57,105 nucleotides of DNA from Firmicutes bacterium HGW-Firmicutes-15 (GTDB lineage Bacteria; Bacillota; Syntrophomonadia; Syntrophomonadales; Syntrophomonadaceae), in contig PHAA01000023.1 in NCBI GenBank assembly GCA_002840245.1, forward strand, positions 1 through 57,105, in the 5' to 3' direction. Each line of letters starts with the position of its first letter. Positions within the stretch are counted from its first letter, which is position 1. Positions 34,153-43,442 of this stretch are shown here, piece by piece. The notes below the pieces were generated by a model. The model worked only from the letters and a program-made list of their open reading frames with translations. It ran no database searches and was not told the DNA's origin. Position numbers and translations under genes: made by a program.

Positions 34153-35748
34153 CTACAACTCTGTTTCCAGCTTCTTTAATTTCTCAATTAACTCGTCATA
34201 CTGTGCGTTGTTATAGCTTTCTTGATATAAGCCGTTTAGCCTGCTCCTGATTTTCAGATATAGTTCTTCTGCTGCCAAGGCTTTATTTAATGTCTCGGAT
34301 TGAATCTCCGGGACAACTGAGATGACTTGTACAGGCTGCAGAACTTCTACCGGTTTCAGCTCGATTTCATCCAGCCAGTTAGGAATAACCACGTTGAGAC
34401 CCAACTCTTTCCGAACTAGGTCAGCCAATACCTGTTGGGACTTCTCTTCTCCATGCACCAGGAAAAGCGTTTTCAATTCCTTATTAAAATTCTTCAGCCA
34501 GGACATCAAACCATTTTGGTCAGCATGAGCTGAATATGCATCTATATTTTGAATATTAGCCTTAACAGCCACATTTTCACTATGTATTTTTACACATTTC
34601 TCGCCCTCAAGTATTCTCCTCCCCAGAGTACCAACAGCCTGATAACCTACAAATAATATGGTACATTCGGGACGCCATAGGTTGTACTTCAAGTGATATT
34701 TAATTCTTCCCGCATCACACATCCCGCTGGCTGAAATTATGATAGCATTTTTTTGTATCTTATTCAGTTCCATGGACTCCTGCTGGGTTCTGGAATATTT
34801 AAGGTTGGGCAGTTTTAATGGATGATGCCCGCTGTTCACCATTTCCATGGTTTCCTGATCATAATAAGCCGTGCTTTTCTTAAATATTTCCGTGGCAGCA
34901 ATAGCCAGAGGACTGTCAATATATATATCGATGCTGGGATCAAGTTGCCCTTGAGTCTGTAAAACGCTTAAATCGTACAGCAGATCCTGGGTTCTTTCCA
35001 CTGCGAAAGATGGTATCACCAGGTTGCCGCCTCGCTTCATGGTATCATCAATTACCTTCTTGAGCTGTTCAGCTCGCTTAGAGACTTCTTTATGATTTCT
35101 GTCCCCGTAGGTCGACTCCATTAAAAGGTAATCAGCGTCTTCAATAATAGTCGGGTCTTTTATTATAGGCTGGTTGGGCTGACCTAGATCACCACTAAAG
35201 ACAACCTTTACTTTCTCTCCATTCTCTTCCACCCATAACTCAATTATACTTGAGCCTAAAATGTGTCCCGCATCCCTGAGCCTTATCTCTACTCCCGGGG
35301 CTAAACCAATTACCTCGTCATAATTCAAAGACCTGAGTTGCGGTAAACATTGAACCGCATCTTCAACCGTGTAAATCGGTTCCAGAGTTTTATTGCCCGC
35401 CCGGCTTAACTTACGATTTTTTCTTTCCACTTCTGATTCCTGGATATGACCAGCGTCAGGAAACATTACCTGGCAAAGTTCATTAGTCGGTGGGCTGCAG
35501 TAGATGGGCCCTGTAAATCCAGCTTTACATAGTTTGGGTGTTAACCCGGAATGGTCGATGTGGGCATGTGTAAGCACCAGAAATTCAATTGATTTCGGAT
35601 CTACAGAAAAATCAGCATAATTTTTTTCCTTCAGTTCCCTAGTTCCCTGAAAAAGGCCGCAATCAACCGCAAACCTTACCTTATCCGTATCAATTACGTA
35701 AAATGAACCGGTAACGGTCTTAGCGGCTCCCAAGAATTTTATTTTCAT
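34153..35748 (-). CDS. MBL-fold beta-CASP RNA exonuclease/metallo-hydrolase
   Basis: This protein of about 531 residues has the metallo-beta-lactamase core with THAHIDHSG near residue 58 and the beta-CASP motifs with SASGMCDAGR near residue 340. A terminal RMMBL-type His segment in VHGEEKSQ follows, so two zinc ions and RNA cleavage are expected. It resembles Ysh1/CPSF73-like and KH-CPSF bacterial proteins. A C-terminal tail of about 85 residues (VLQPVQVISVVP..., then charged helical) has no recognised domain. The start at 35748 is favoured by the MBL strand MKIKFLGAAKTVTGS and by GGGAG upstream; the frame runs open further. Confidence 0.88.
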   Translation of the reverse strand: MKIKFLGAAKTVTGSFYVIDTDKVRFAVDCGLFQGTRELKEKNYADFSVDPKSIEFLVLTHAHIDHSGLTPKLCKAGFTGPIYCSPPTNELCQVMFPDAGHIQESEVERKNRKLSRAGNKTLEPIYTVEDAVQCLPQLRSLNYDEVIGLAPGVEIRLRDAGHILGSSIIELWVEENGEKVKVVFSGDLGQPNQPIIKDPTIIEDADYLLMESTYGDRNHKEVSKRAEQLKKVIDDTMKRGGNLVIPSFAVERTQDLLYDLSVLQTQGQLDPSIDIYIDSPLAIAATEIFKKSTAYYDQETMEMVNSGHHPLKLPNLKYSRTQQESMELNKIQKNAIIISASGMCDAGRIKYHLKYNLWRPECTILFVGYQAVGTLGRRILEGEKCVKIHSENVAVKANIQNIDAYSAHADQNGLMSWLKNFNKELKTLFLVHGEEKSQQVLADLVRKELGLNVVIPNWLDEIELKPVEVLQPVQVISVVPEIQSETLNKALAAEELYLKIRSRLNGLYQESYNNAQYDELIEKLKKLETEL

Positions 35749-35984
35749 TATATTAAGCTCCCATCTTCTACTTTCATTGTTACTATTATACTGCAAAAAT
35801 TGAGGGACTATCAAGAAATAACCTAGTCATTTACTACGGTCTTTTCCGCACTATACAACGTCATCAAAGCTAGCAATCCACCATTAAATGACTGCGCTTT
35901 AGTGCCTTGTCTAACACGAAAAATCCTCAGTGTATTCTGCCCAGTTTATTCCCTGACAGCCCCATATCGCTATACTGCAATTAT

Positions 35985-36461
35985 TTATACTGCAACGATT
36001 TTTCTAGCATCCTTCTTTTGGGCCAACTTATAATAACCTTCATAAAACTCTACGATTTCCATGCGTATCAGGATACGATTTCCAATCTTGCAGGCCCTAT
36101 TAATACTATCAAAACTATTGCTGCCAAATTCTTTAACTAATTCACTGCTGTCCAACCCGTCCACCAGTTCACTGTATTTAATGTGTATCTTTTCAAAAAT
36201 GCCAAAATAGAGTTCCTTAATTTGACTCAGCCTTTTCTCAATTAGCTGGATTTGAAACTCATCCCGCTCTACAATATGCAAAAGACTTTGTAGCAAACTA
36301 TGTAAGAGTTGGTTATGAAATATTGCAGACATTAATTCTTTCTTATATTGCTTACATAATAAATACCGCAGGTAATCCTTAAACTCCTTCTGAGCTGAAG
36401 AAGTAAGGTTACTAAATGCATTAAGGAGTTCGATATCACCAGTAGAAATATCCCCAAACAT
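35985..36461 (-). CDS. Hypothetical helical protein (158 aa)
   Basis: This soluble, strongly alpha-helical protein has a leucine-rich coiled-coil feel (QLLHSLLQSLLHIVERDEF) and no recognised domain. TTAGGAGG precedes the ATG. It is alone between the nuclease gene and the aminotransferase, and nothing in the context fixes its role. Confidence 0.65.
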   Translation of the reverse strand: MFGDISTGDIELLNAFSNLTSSAQKEFKDYLRYLLCKQYKKELMSAIFHNQLLHSLLQSLLHIVERDEFQIQLIEKRLSQIKELYFGIFEKIHIKYSELVDGLDSSELVKEFGSNSFDSINRACKIGNRILIRMEIVEFYEGYYKLAQKKDARKIVAV

Positions 36462-36599
36462 AGCAAAACCTCCTAATCGCTTTTAATTAAGAGGTTCAAC
36501 TTCTATGTGTAAAATCCTTTAGTTAAATACCATTATTATTTCTAGTATTTCCATCAGTTTCGATCTCATTACCTAGTAATTATCGAATGTTTTTGCATA

Positions 36600-37778
36600 T
36601 TATTGGTTATCGTGTCGCCCAACTAATCTACCCATTCTCTCCACAGCTTTTTCAATATTCGAAACACTGGCTGCATAACAACACCTAATATGACCTTCGC
36701 CAGTATCGCCAAATGCATTACCCGGCACCACCGCTACTTGTTCTTCAGTTAAAAGTCTTTCGCAGAACTCCTCACTGCTCAATCCAGTTTTTTGAATGGA
36801 AGGATAACAGTAAAAAGCACCCCGTGGCTCAAAACATTCCAAGCCAATTTGTCTCAGGCCATTTACAATCAGTTTGCGCCGATAATTATAATCTTCAACC
36901 ATCTTTCTCATCTGATCTTCCCCATGACGCAGAGCTTCTATAGCAGCCTTTTGAGCCATAATTGGAGCACACATAATGGTATATTGGTGTATCTTGGTCA
37001 TAGCACCAATAATATCCGGATGCCCACAGGCATATCCTATTCTCCATCCCGTCATGGCAAAGGCCTTGGAAAAACCGTTCATAACTATAGTTCGGTCTTT
37101 CATACCTGGTAATGAAGCAATAGAAACGTGTTGACCATCATAAGTCAATTCCGAATAGATTTCGTCACTGATCACAATAAGGTCGTTCTTGATAATAATA
37201 TCAGTTAGAGCCTCGAGATCCTCACGGTACATTATGCCGCCGGTAGGGTTATTGGGATAAGCCAGAATTAGAACCTTGCTGCGAGGACTAATCTTGGCAG
37301 CCAATGAATCCGGTCGCAGACGGTACTGATCCTGATCATAAGTCTCTACCGACACCGCCTTACCATAAGCCAAGGCTGCACCTGGAGCATATGAAACATA
37401 GCATGGTTCAGGTACCAGCACCTCGTCCCCTGGCTGCAACAAGGCTCGTAGTGCTATATCAATTGCTTCACTGACACCTACCGTTACCAGTATCTGATCC
37501 TTTGGTTCATAATCAACTCCGATTTTGCGTTTTTGGTACAAAGCAATTTCTTCCCTTAATTCAGGGAGTCCCAGATTAGATGTATACATGGTATAGCCTT
37601 TTTCCAGTGAATATAGACAGGCTTCCCGTATATGCCAAGGGGTTACAAAATCAGGCTCCCCTACCCCCAGGGAAATAATACCCCCCTCGGCTTGGGCTAC
37701 CAAATCAAAAAACTTTCTAATGCCCGATGGAGCAATCGATTTCACCACATCAGAAATGTAGGCTTCCATTCCGCTCAT
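36600..37778 (-). CDS. Class I aminotransferase (PLP-dependent, AlaT/AspC-like)
   Basis: This 392-residue cytosolic PLP enzyme has SLGVGEPDF near residue 37, NPNNPTGG near 178 (AYPNNPTGG), SDEIYSEL near 208, the PLP Lys in GFSKAFAMTGWRIGY near 240, and the Arg of the C-terminal RCCYA. It is preceded by an Lrp-like regulator gene; the two overlap by 4 bp (ATGA) and share a T-box leader. The T-box suggests an amino-acid-linked role, most likely alanine metabolism. The true substrate is not readable from sequence. Confidence 0.9.
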   Translation of the reverse strand: MSGMEAYISDVVKSIAPSGIRKFFDLVAQAEGGIISLGVGEPDFVTPWHIREACLYSLEKGYTMYTSNLGLPELREEIALYQKRKIGVDYEPKDQILVTVGVSEAIDIALRALLQPGDEVLVPEPCYVSYAPGAALAYGKAVSVETYDQDQYRLRPDSLAAKISPRSKVLILAYPNNPTGGIMYREDLEALTDIIIKNDLIVISDEIYSELTYDGQHVSIASLPGMKDRTIVMNGFSKAFAMTGWRIGYACGHPDIIGAMTKIHQYTIMCAPIMAQKAAIEALRHGEDQMRKMVEDYNYRRKLIVNGLRQIGLECFEPRGAFYCYPSIQKTGLSSEEFCERLLTEEQVAVVPGNAFGDTGEGHIRCCYAASVSNIEKAVERMGRLVGRHDNQ

Positions 37779-38263
37779 AAGCTTACCACCAGCCTTTTAT
37801 CCACTTCGGCTTCTTCAAAGATGAAGTGATCCTGTTTATAGCGCTTAAGAACAAAATGCGTAACTGTGCTCTGGACGTGCTCCAAGGTAGATAGCTTATG
37901 AGATACAAAACGGGCTACGTCTTTCATATTGTCACCTTCAACTACCACCGATAGGTCATAAGTCCCACTCATTAAATATACGCAGCGAACTTCCGGGAAG
38001 CGATAAATCCTTTCAGCTATACTATTAAAGCCTAGCTCTCGTTCAGGAGATACTTTTACATCAATCATAGCTGTTACCCCATCACAGCCTATGTTTTCCC
38101 AATTTATTACCGTATTATAGCCTAATATTGTTTTGTCCTGCTCCATGTTGCTGATTATTTTTTGAATTTTATCTTCGTCTTCCTCAAGCATAGTCGCAAG
38201 GGTTTTAGCGCTCAACCTCGCGTCATGCTCAATCAATTCCAGAATCCTCTTTTGTAAATCCAT
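37775..38263 (-). CDS. Lrp/AsnC-family transcriptional regulator
   Basis: This 162-residue protein has an N-terminal HTH (residues ~8-50, with a LARLSAKTLATMLEEDEDKI-like segment) and a C-terminal RAM/AsnC ligand-binding domain (VSPERELGFNSIAERIYRFPEVRCVYLMSG). Lrp/AsnC proteins sense amino acids and bind upstream of their targets. It is the first gene after a T-box and overlaps the aminotransferase start by 4 bp. This gives a double control: uncharged tRNA for read-through, and the regulator itself acting on the operon or elsewhere. Confidence 0.92.
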   Translation of the reverse strand: MDLQKRILELIEHDARLSAKTLATMLEEDEDKIQKIISNMEQDKTILGYNTVINWENIGCDGVTAMIDVKVSPERELGFNSIAERIYRFPEVRCVYLMSGTYDLSVVVEGDNMKDVARFVSHKLSTLEHVQSTVTHFVLKRYKQDHFIFEEAEVDKRLVVSL

Positions 38264-38294
38264 TTGAGCCCCTCCTCTTATTTATTTTTAAATA

Positions 38295-38535
38295 CAAAAA
38301 ACCCTCATCCCTAGAAGGGACGAGAGTTATTTCCCGCGGTACCACCCTATTTGGCCGAAGCCCAGCTTAATTCTATAACGGCAGTTACCGGCTGGATTGT
38401 GCTCGCGCATTAGAACCAGCGCTCCCAGGTGGCGTTCATTGTAAACCTGCTACCGGTTTTCATCATTTCCGGCTCTCTGTGGAACAGATGTGCAACTACT
38501 CTCCTGATCATAGCTTTTGATGATATTACATTTCC
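38295..38535 (-). promoter_or_regulatory. T-box riboswitch of the Lrp-aminotransferase operon
   Basis: On the minus strand the leader has AGTA and GAA specifier-loop motifs, an AGAGAG element, and AGGGTGGTACCGCGG (38334-38348), the canonical T-box, followed by a terminator of CTCTCGTCCCT..AGGGATGAGGG and T6. The specifier region reads GAACGCCACC. By the usual anchoring next to the lower stem, the codon is GCC (Ala); GAA-CGC (Arg) is the alternative. The T-box UGGT pairs with a tRNA ending ACCA, fitting tRNA-Ala. Confidence 0.9.
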
Positions 38536-38539
38536 GATT

Positions 38540-38568
38540 ATACTATCATCATAATTATATTCCGTCAA
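38540..38568 (-). promoter_or_regulatory. Predicted promoter of the T-box operon
   Basis: TTGACG (-35) and TAGTAT (-10) are 17 bp apart; TATAAT overlaps slightly downstream. The start falls just before the T-box stem I. Confidence 0.6.
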
Positions 38569-38605
38569 GAAGTAATAAGTTCATGTAATACTGTATTAAT
38601 CCAAA

Positions 38606-39544
38606 TTAACCTTTAGAATTGATTTTTGCAATAATTTCTTTTAAGACATCATCCGCCTTAGCGGTCTCTATTTGGCAGGTTCCGGCATTGGCATGTCCTC
38701 CACCACTGTACTCCAGCATTAATTCCCCGATATTGGTCTGCGAGGTCTTATTAAAAATAGATTTCCCGACCGTAAACACGGTATTTTGTTTATTTAGACC
38801 CCACATGGCATGGATAGAAATATTGCATTGCGGGAATAAAACATAAATCATAAAACGATTACCGCAATAAATAATATCCTCATTTCTTAAGTCCAGAACC
38901 ACCAAATTCTTATAAACAGTGGCACACTTTTTAATCTGATTCTTAAAATTCTCCTGCTGCTCATTATACAAATTAGTTCTATCTTTGACATCGGGCAATT
39001 CTAAAATTTCGTCAATCGAATGACTCTTGCAATAGCTAATTAAATTCATCATCAATTCGTAATTCGATACCCCGAAATCTTTAAAGCGACCCAAGCCAGT
39101 TCTAGCATCCATAACAAACGACAAGAGATCCCAACCCTGAGGATTTAAAACGTCATCCAAGGAAAACTGAGCCGAGTCTGCTTTATCTACCGAAGCCATC
39201 ATTTCCTCAGAAATATTCGGCAGGGCTTTTTTTCCTCCATAATAATTGTAAACCACCCGGGCAGCCGAAGGAGCGTGGGGGTCAATTATATTGTTGTCTC
39301 TAGGCCCATTTAATCGAATTATTTCGCTTTCATGGTGATCAAAAGACAAACTAACTCCTTCTACATAAGGAAGGTTAGTGGTAATATCCCGCCCCGTTAT
39401 TTCTATTTTTCCATCCTGCATATCTTTAGGGTGAACGAACTTGATTTCATCAATAAGGCCAAGTTCCCTCAGTATTACTGCACATACCAAGCCATCAAAA
39501 TCACTTCTGGTAACTAATCTAAACTTTTTCTTTACGTCTGACAT
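38606..39544 (-). CDS. DHH-family phosphoesterase
   Basis: This 312-residue enzyme has the DHH phosphoesterase motifs. RSDFDGLVCA (metal Asp pair) is near residue 14, FDHHES near residue 68, a later Asp in SVDKADSAQ near 128, and the DHHA1 motif GGGHANAGTCQ near 285. The family includes nano-RNases, c-di-AMP and pApA phosphodiesterases and inorganic polyphosphatases. The exact substrate is not clear. It is separate from the T-box operon, which is divergent in function but transcribed in the same direction. Confidence 0.88.
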   Translation of the reverse strand: MSDVKKKFRLVTRSDFDGLVCAVILRELGLIDEIKFVHPKDMQDGKIEITGRDITTNLPYVEGVSLSFDHHESEIIRLNGPRDNNIIDPHAPSAARVVYNYYGGKKALPNISEEMMASVDKADSAQFSLDDVLNPQGWDLLSFVMDARTGLGRFKDFGVSNYELMMNLISYCKSHSIDEILELPDVKDRTNLYNEQQENFKNQIKKCATVYKNLVVLDLRNEDIIYCGNRFMIYVLFPQCNISIHAMWGLNKQNTVFTVGKSIFNKTSQTNIGELMLEYSGGGHANAGTCQIETAKADDVLKEIIAKINSKG

Positions 39545-39670
39545 TAATCAACCTCCTAAAATTAATGTTTGCTTTCCCTCCCATTGGCGGCAATATCTTA
39601 TAATTGGATAGTTCTACCTTTAGGTCATTTCTCCTGCATCATAACTATAATTTTTTCGTAAAATATTAAA

Positions 39671-39706
39671 AAATCCCGGTCGGAGTCCTATCCTAGACCG
39701 GGATTT
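39671..39706 (-). terminator. Terminator after the alkaline-phosphatase-fold gene
   Basis: AAATCCCGGTC pairs with GACCGGGATTT across 14 nt and is followed on the minus strand by TTTTTTAATATT. Confidence 0.85.
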
Positions 39707-39723
39707 CATCTTGATATTCTCTT

Positions 39724-40878
39724 CTATTTGAACAACAGGAATTTCTTTTTCAAAAGCACATATTCCAGCACATACCCTGCCAGCATAACAACCACAAATC
39801 CGCACCAAGCCGCTCTCTCCACTGTAATTTTGCTTTTCAACCCAATTATTAACTGTTCCCTCTCGCCGGCAAAGTCGAAAACGCTTTGCTTTTCCTCCTT
39901 AATAGAGGACATTTGCCGAATTGTCCTAGATAGTTCATCTTCCAGGCGGAAATTCATGTTCCAGTTAGCCTGCCGATCCTTCTGTAAGTCCTTGATCCAA
40001 GTACTGGCTAGGTTCTGCCTTTCCTCTTCACTAAGCTGAAGTGATCCGTAGATCGGGATTCCCCTGGAACTAGCAGGAGCTTCCAAGCCGATCAGTCGGC
40101 AGATTGTGGAAGCGACATCTATAGTCATGGCACCACTCATACCGGAATTAACATTACACCCTGGTCCATAGATGATTAATGGAACTAGATTACTGGGGGA
40201 TGTACTTCGTGCGGAAGTCACTATTATTAAGGATTTATCATAGAGTCCACTGTCCTTTAGGCGTTTCACGAAGATGCCCAGTTGTGTATCAAAGTTCCTT
40301 ATAGCATGATAATAGGCATCCTGGTCCTGCCTTAATAAGGCATCAGTACAATCATCAATGTAGAAATAAGAGAAGAATGGTTTGTTCTGGCTAAAGCTTT
40401 TATAGGCTTCATCCATGATTTGCTGGCTCGAGCTCCGTGCCTCTAGTTGCTTATATTCCTTTTCACCATAAGCAAAGGAACTGAGTTTTCCACCAGTCCC
40501 ATCAACAACCAGTATCGATCTCCCGTTTCTTTTTAAGACATCAAAGATTGATTCAACTTCCACCTTATCATTAGCGGTCAAATGTTTGTGCGCATCAGCC
40601 AGGGCACCGGTCAATAGAGAAGTCTCAGCAGCCTCCATGGTATCGGATCGAATTGCCAGGGTTTTATCACTGGCTGCTCCTTCCATCATTAAATATTTCA
40701 TATTGGGTGCAGAGTTACTCACAAATCCTTCCCGATTCAAGCCTCCTACGCTGATTAAAAAGACATGATTTATTGGTTTACGCTCGGCGGTGACTGCCCC
40801 TGAGGCTGAACCCAACCCTAAAATGGCCAAAAAAATCGCTAAACCAAATATTGTTTTAAAATACTTCATCCCATCCAT
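39724..40878 (-). CDS. Membrane-anchored alkaline-phosphatase-superfamily protein, degenerate
   Basis: This 384-residue exported protein has an N-terminal signal/anchor (residues 8-30), an AP-superfamily core, and a C-terminal membrane helix near residue 360. The strand motif is LISVGGLNR near residue 42, where active relatives read S(I/V)DGLR. The nucleophile region is TMEAAETSLLTGA. The later metal motif TSDHG reads TSARSTS, and the usual VPLIIYGPG tail of that segment is intact. At least the first Asp and the Asp-His pair of the metal site are gone, so it is probably not a working phosphodiesterase. It may be a structural or binding protein. Confidence 0.75.
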   Translation of the reverse strand: MDGMKYFKTIFGLAIFLAILGLGSASGAVTAERKPINHVFLISVGGLNREGFVSNSAPNMKYLMMEGAASDKTLAIRSDTMEAAETSLLTGALADAHKHLTANDKVEVESIFDVLKRNGRSILVVDGTGGKLSSFAYGEKEYKQLEARSSSQQIMDEAYKSFSQNKPFFSYFYIDDCTDALLRQDQDAYYHAIRNFDTQLGIFVKRLKDSGLYDKSLIIVTSARSTSPSNLVPLIIYGPGCNVNSGMSGAMTIDVASTICRLIGLEAPASSRGIPIYGSLQLSEEERQNLASTWIKDLQKDRQANWNMNFRLEDELSRTIRQMSSIKEEKQSVFDFAGEREQLIIGLKSKITVERAAWCGFVVVMLAGYVLEYVLLKKKFLLFK

Positions 40879-40953
40879 AATAACCCCCCTAAATATCCCT
40901 TATCCATCTATATTTTGGGGAGGTATTAATTATTCCAAGAGCAAAGATAACCC

Positions 40954-42624
40954 TTAGTATTTACCGCTTTTGATTATTGAATAAGCAAGAAACAAGCCTA
41001 AAATCATGGCTATAATAAACCCTAATTCTACCACTGGGACAGTGCTGATAATTTTGCTATTCATCTTCTCAGCAATCAAGGATGTACCTATGATAATACT
41101 AGCTACAATGATAGCTAGGGAAAGGCGATTGGACATGATATCAAACTTTGCTGTCATCTTATTCAAATTGACATCTTCCATTTTTATTTTAAATTCGCCC
41201 TCGCTAATAAGGCTCAGTATGTTTTCCAAATCACGCGGAAAATCCTTAACAACTCGTGCATAATCAAGGATTACGCGCTGCAATCCAGATTTAATATGGG
41301 AAGGCGAATAACGCCTTAGCATTACCCGCCGACCATAAGGCTCTGCTATATCTACAATACTTAATTGTGGATCTAATTGCGATATAATACTCTCTATGGT
41401 CATCAGCATTTTGACCAGCAGTGAAAGTTCAGCGGGAATGCGTACCTGATAACGAGTACTTAATTCAAGCAGTTCCGCTAGCGCTACACCGAGCCTAATT
41501 TGCGCTAGAGGTAACCCGTAATACTTTTGCTCCAACCTGGCGACATCACGCTTAAGCTCCTCGCGGTTCACGTACTGAGAACTAATGCCAATAGACAGAA
41601 GCGCCCGTGTCACACCATTCACATCATACTGTACCATACTGAGCAGTAAGTCTATGCAGTGTTCTTTGAGAACTTCGTCTATTACTCCAACCTGACCGAA
41701 ATCATAAAAAATGATCTGCTGGCTGGAACTTATAGCAATATTCCCAGGATGAGGGTCAGCGTGAAAGAAACCCTCTTCATAAATTTGTTTAAATAATGCT
41801 TCCAGTAAATTTTTAGCAATTTGAGCAGTGCTGTAATGAGCCTTTTTCAAACCTGCAAAATCGGAAATCTTGATACCATCCAGGTATTCCAGGGTTAATA
41901 CTCGCTGGGACGAATAGTCCCAGTAAACCTTAGGAATTTGCACATTACGATCATGTTGATAATTGCTTCTGAATAAGTCGGCATTACGAGCTTCTTGTTC
42001 AAAATTCAATTCCTTACGGAGAGCTCCACCTAACTCATCCACTATTTTGCTTAGCTGGTAGAGTCTACCCCAAGAAGTGCGCCTTTCCAGTAATCTGCCC
42101 ATATCAGCCAAGATCATCAGATCGGTGTCGATTATCTTTTCTATACCCGGCCTTTGCACCTTTAAAACCACTTTTTCGCCATTGTTGAGCACCGCCTCAT
42201 GAACCTGGGCAATAGATGCGGCAGCGAGAGGTACAGGGTTGATAGACTGGAAGTCACGTTCTAAGTAAAGACCGCTTTCCTTACACACCTCCAAAACTTC
42301 ATTAAAAGTGAAAGCGGGTACTTCGTTTTGCAGCTTCTCCAATTCCGTGATATAGTCAGGTCCCAATAAATCCGGTCGAATACTCAACAACTGTCCCAGC
42401 TTAACGTAGGTGGGACCTAACTCTTCCAATGCACAGCGCAATCGCTGAGGACTGCCAAAACCCTCAACGCCTATATCCCATCCCACCGGTTTCCAGATTC
42501 CCATGATCTTTCTCAAGCTGAATCTATCAAACAGAAACCCGAAGCCATGTTTTATTAATATATTCGCTACTTCGCGATACCTTGATATATGGTTCAGATG
42601 TGCAATGCCATTTCGCAAACTCAA
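40954..42624 (-). CDS. UbiB/ABC1 (AarF)-family atypical protein kinase
   Basis: This 556-residue membrane-bound kinase-like protein has KxGQ-type GPTYVKLGQLLSIRPDLLG near residue 70, ALAASIAQVH-type AAASIAQVH near 130, LVKVQRPG in VVLKVQRPG near 155, HADPHPGNIAI near 285 and YDFGQVG near 305. Two C-terminal membrane helices complete the typical bacterial form. UbiB proteins act on isoprenoid quinones or lipids, probably via ATPase activity. TTG is the likely start, with GAGG 8 nt before it. Its upstream ~100 bp closely match those of the phasin-like gene at 54539, suggesting shared control. Confidence 0.93.
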   Translation of the reverse strand: MSLRNGIAHLNHISRYREVANILIKHGFGFLFDRFSLRKIMGIWKPVGWDIGVEGFGSPQRLRCALEELGPTYVKLGQLLSIRPDLLGPDYITELEKLQNEVPAFTFNEVLEVCKESGLYLERDFQSINPVPLAAASIAQVHEAVLNNGEKVVLKVQRPGIEKIIDTDLMILADMGRLLERRTSWGRLYQLSKIVDELGGALRKELNFEQEARNADLFRSNYQHDRNVQIPKVYWDYSSQRVLTLEYLDGIKISDFAGLKKAHYSTAQIAKNLLEALFKQIYEEGFFHADPHPGNIAISSSQQIIFYDFGQVGVIDEVLKEHCIDLLLSMVQYDVNGVTRALLSIGISSQYVNREELKRDVARLEQKYYGLPLAQIRLGVALAELLELSTRYQVRIPAELSLLVKMLMTIESIISQLDPQLSIVDIAEPYGRRVMLRRYSPSHIKSGLQRVILDYARVVKDFPRDLENILSLISEGEFKIKMEDVNLNKMTAKFDIMSNRLSLAIIVASIIIGTSLIAEKMNSKIISTVPVVELGFIIAMILGLFLAYSIIKSGKY

Positions 42625-42630
42625 ATACGA

Positions 42631-42730
42631 TTCCTCATAAAGTAGTATCTATACATAACAAAATACTTTTGCTCCATATACCATATGATTTCCATAATTG
42701 TTACATTTAATCATTGATGTATAAATAATT
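42631..42730 (-). repeat. Upstream element, copy A (UbiB-like gene)
   Basis: About 100 bp directly before the UbiB-like start match the segment 54841-54946 before the phasin-like gene, including ATAAAGTAGTATCTAT, a block with ATATACCATATGATTTCCAT (TTATACC.. in copy B), and TTTAATCATT. By eye about 80 % of positions agree, with one 5-6 nt gap. It is probably a shared promoter/leader; the sigma factor is unclear. Confidence 0.8.
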
Positions 42731-43091
42731 AGGACTGGCATACTTTCATGAGTAAATATTGCTGTTCTTTAAAATGTCGACATCCTTTAATAAGACAATA
42801 ACCAGAATGGCTCGATCTCTCCCGAACTACTATTGGGTATCGAAAGATGATATCGCCCAAGCACAGTAGATATGCCCTGATTGATGCGGATGAGTATGAT
42901 AATATTTAAATAGGGAAATTAACAACTAGCGGGCTAGTATCTACGGGTTTGAAAGGCACCATCAAAGGGGATTGGGCAGAATTTCAAAACTTCACCACCC
43001 CTTCCCCAGCGGCATAAATAGCTTTCAGCTAATACGGTAGGTTGCAGATCGATTAAATTGGCCATGAGGAGGCCTAATGATGCATTAGTAA
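42731..43091. other. Non-coding stretch with no supported gene
   Basis: This part upstream of the UbiB-like gene has no promoter or RNA family that could be named. A plus-strand frame ends RYALIDADEYDNI before TAA near 42907; it may be a gene remnant but lacks a start. Confidence 0.3.
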
Positions 43092-43325
43092 CTAACTAGC
43101 CTGCGATGAAACACCTCTTTTATATACTACTAAAGCATTTGTGGTTTGGTATTCTGCCAAAATGCTGTTTTGGATTTCAATTATAAGCTGCTCGATTCCT
43201 TTTTCAAGAATAAAGGCTTTCATCACATGTTTGTGTTCAGGATGTCCCTTTGATTCTTGGCTGGCTCTTTCATGAGCATTGCTTTTTACGCTAACCAGTC
43301 TTTCCAGTATTTGTATATTGTCCAC
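43092..43325 (-). CDS. Hypothetical protein (77 aa)
   Basis: This small soluble protein is a helical segment rich in Lys, Gln and His, with VVYKRGVSSQ near the end. The start is GTG at 43325, because GGGAGGT lies 6 nt before it; an ATG at 43340 overlaps that ribosome binding site. Its family is unknown. It is separated from the butyrate operon by a strong hairpin, so it is probably transcribed independently. Confidence 0.6.
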   Translation of the reverse strand: MDNIQILERLVSVKSNAHERASQESKGHPEHKHVMKAFILEKGIEQLIIEIQNSILAEYQTTNALVVYKRGVSSQAS

Positions 43326-43382
43326 GCAGATACCTCCCATTATGTAATGGCTAAACCTTCAGTTTCCAAATTCAATAAGATG

Positions 43383-43421
43383 ATAGGCTGGTGATGGCCA
43401 AACGCCATCACCCCAGCCTAT
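43383..43421 (-). terminator. Terminator of the butyrate operon
   Basis: ATAGGCTGGTGATGGC pairs with GCCATCACCCCAGCCTAT across a 5-nt loop, with a 2-nt bulge. It lies 20 bp after the CoA-transferase stop, at the end of the beta-oxidation operon. Confidence 0.75.
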
Positions 43422-43442
43422 TATTACGTTTAGCCCGAATAC

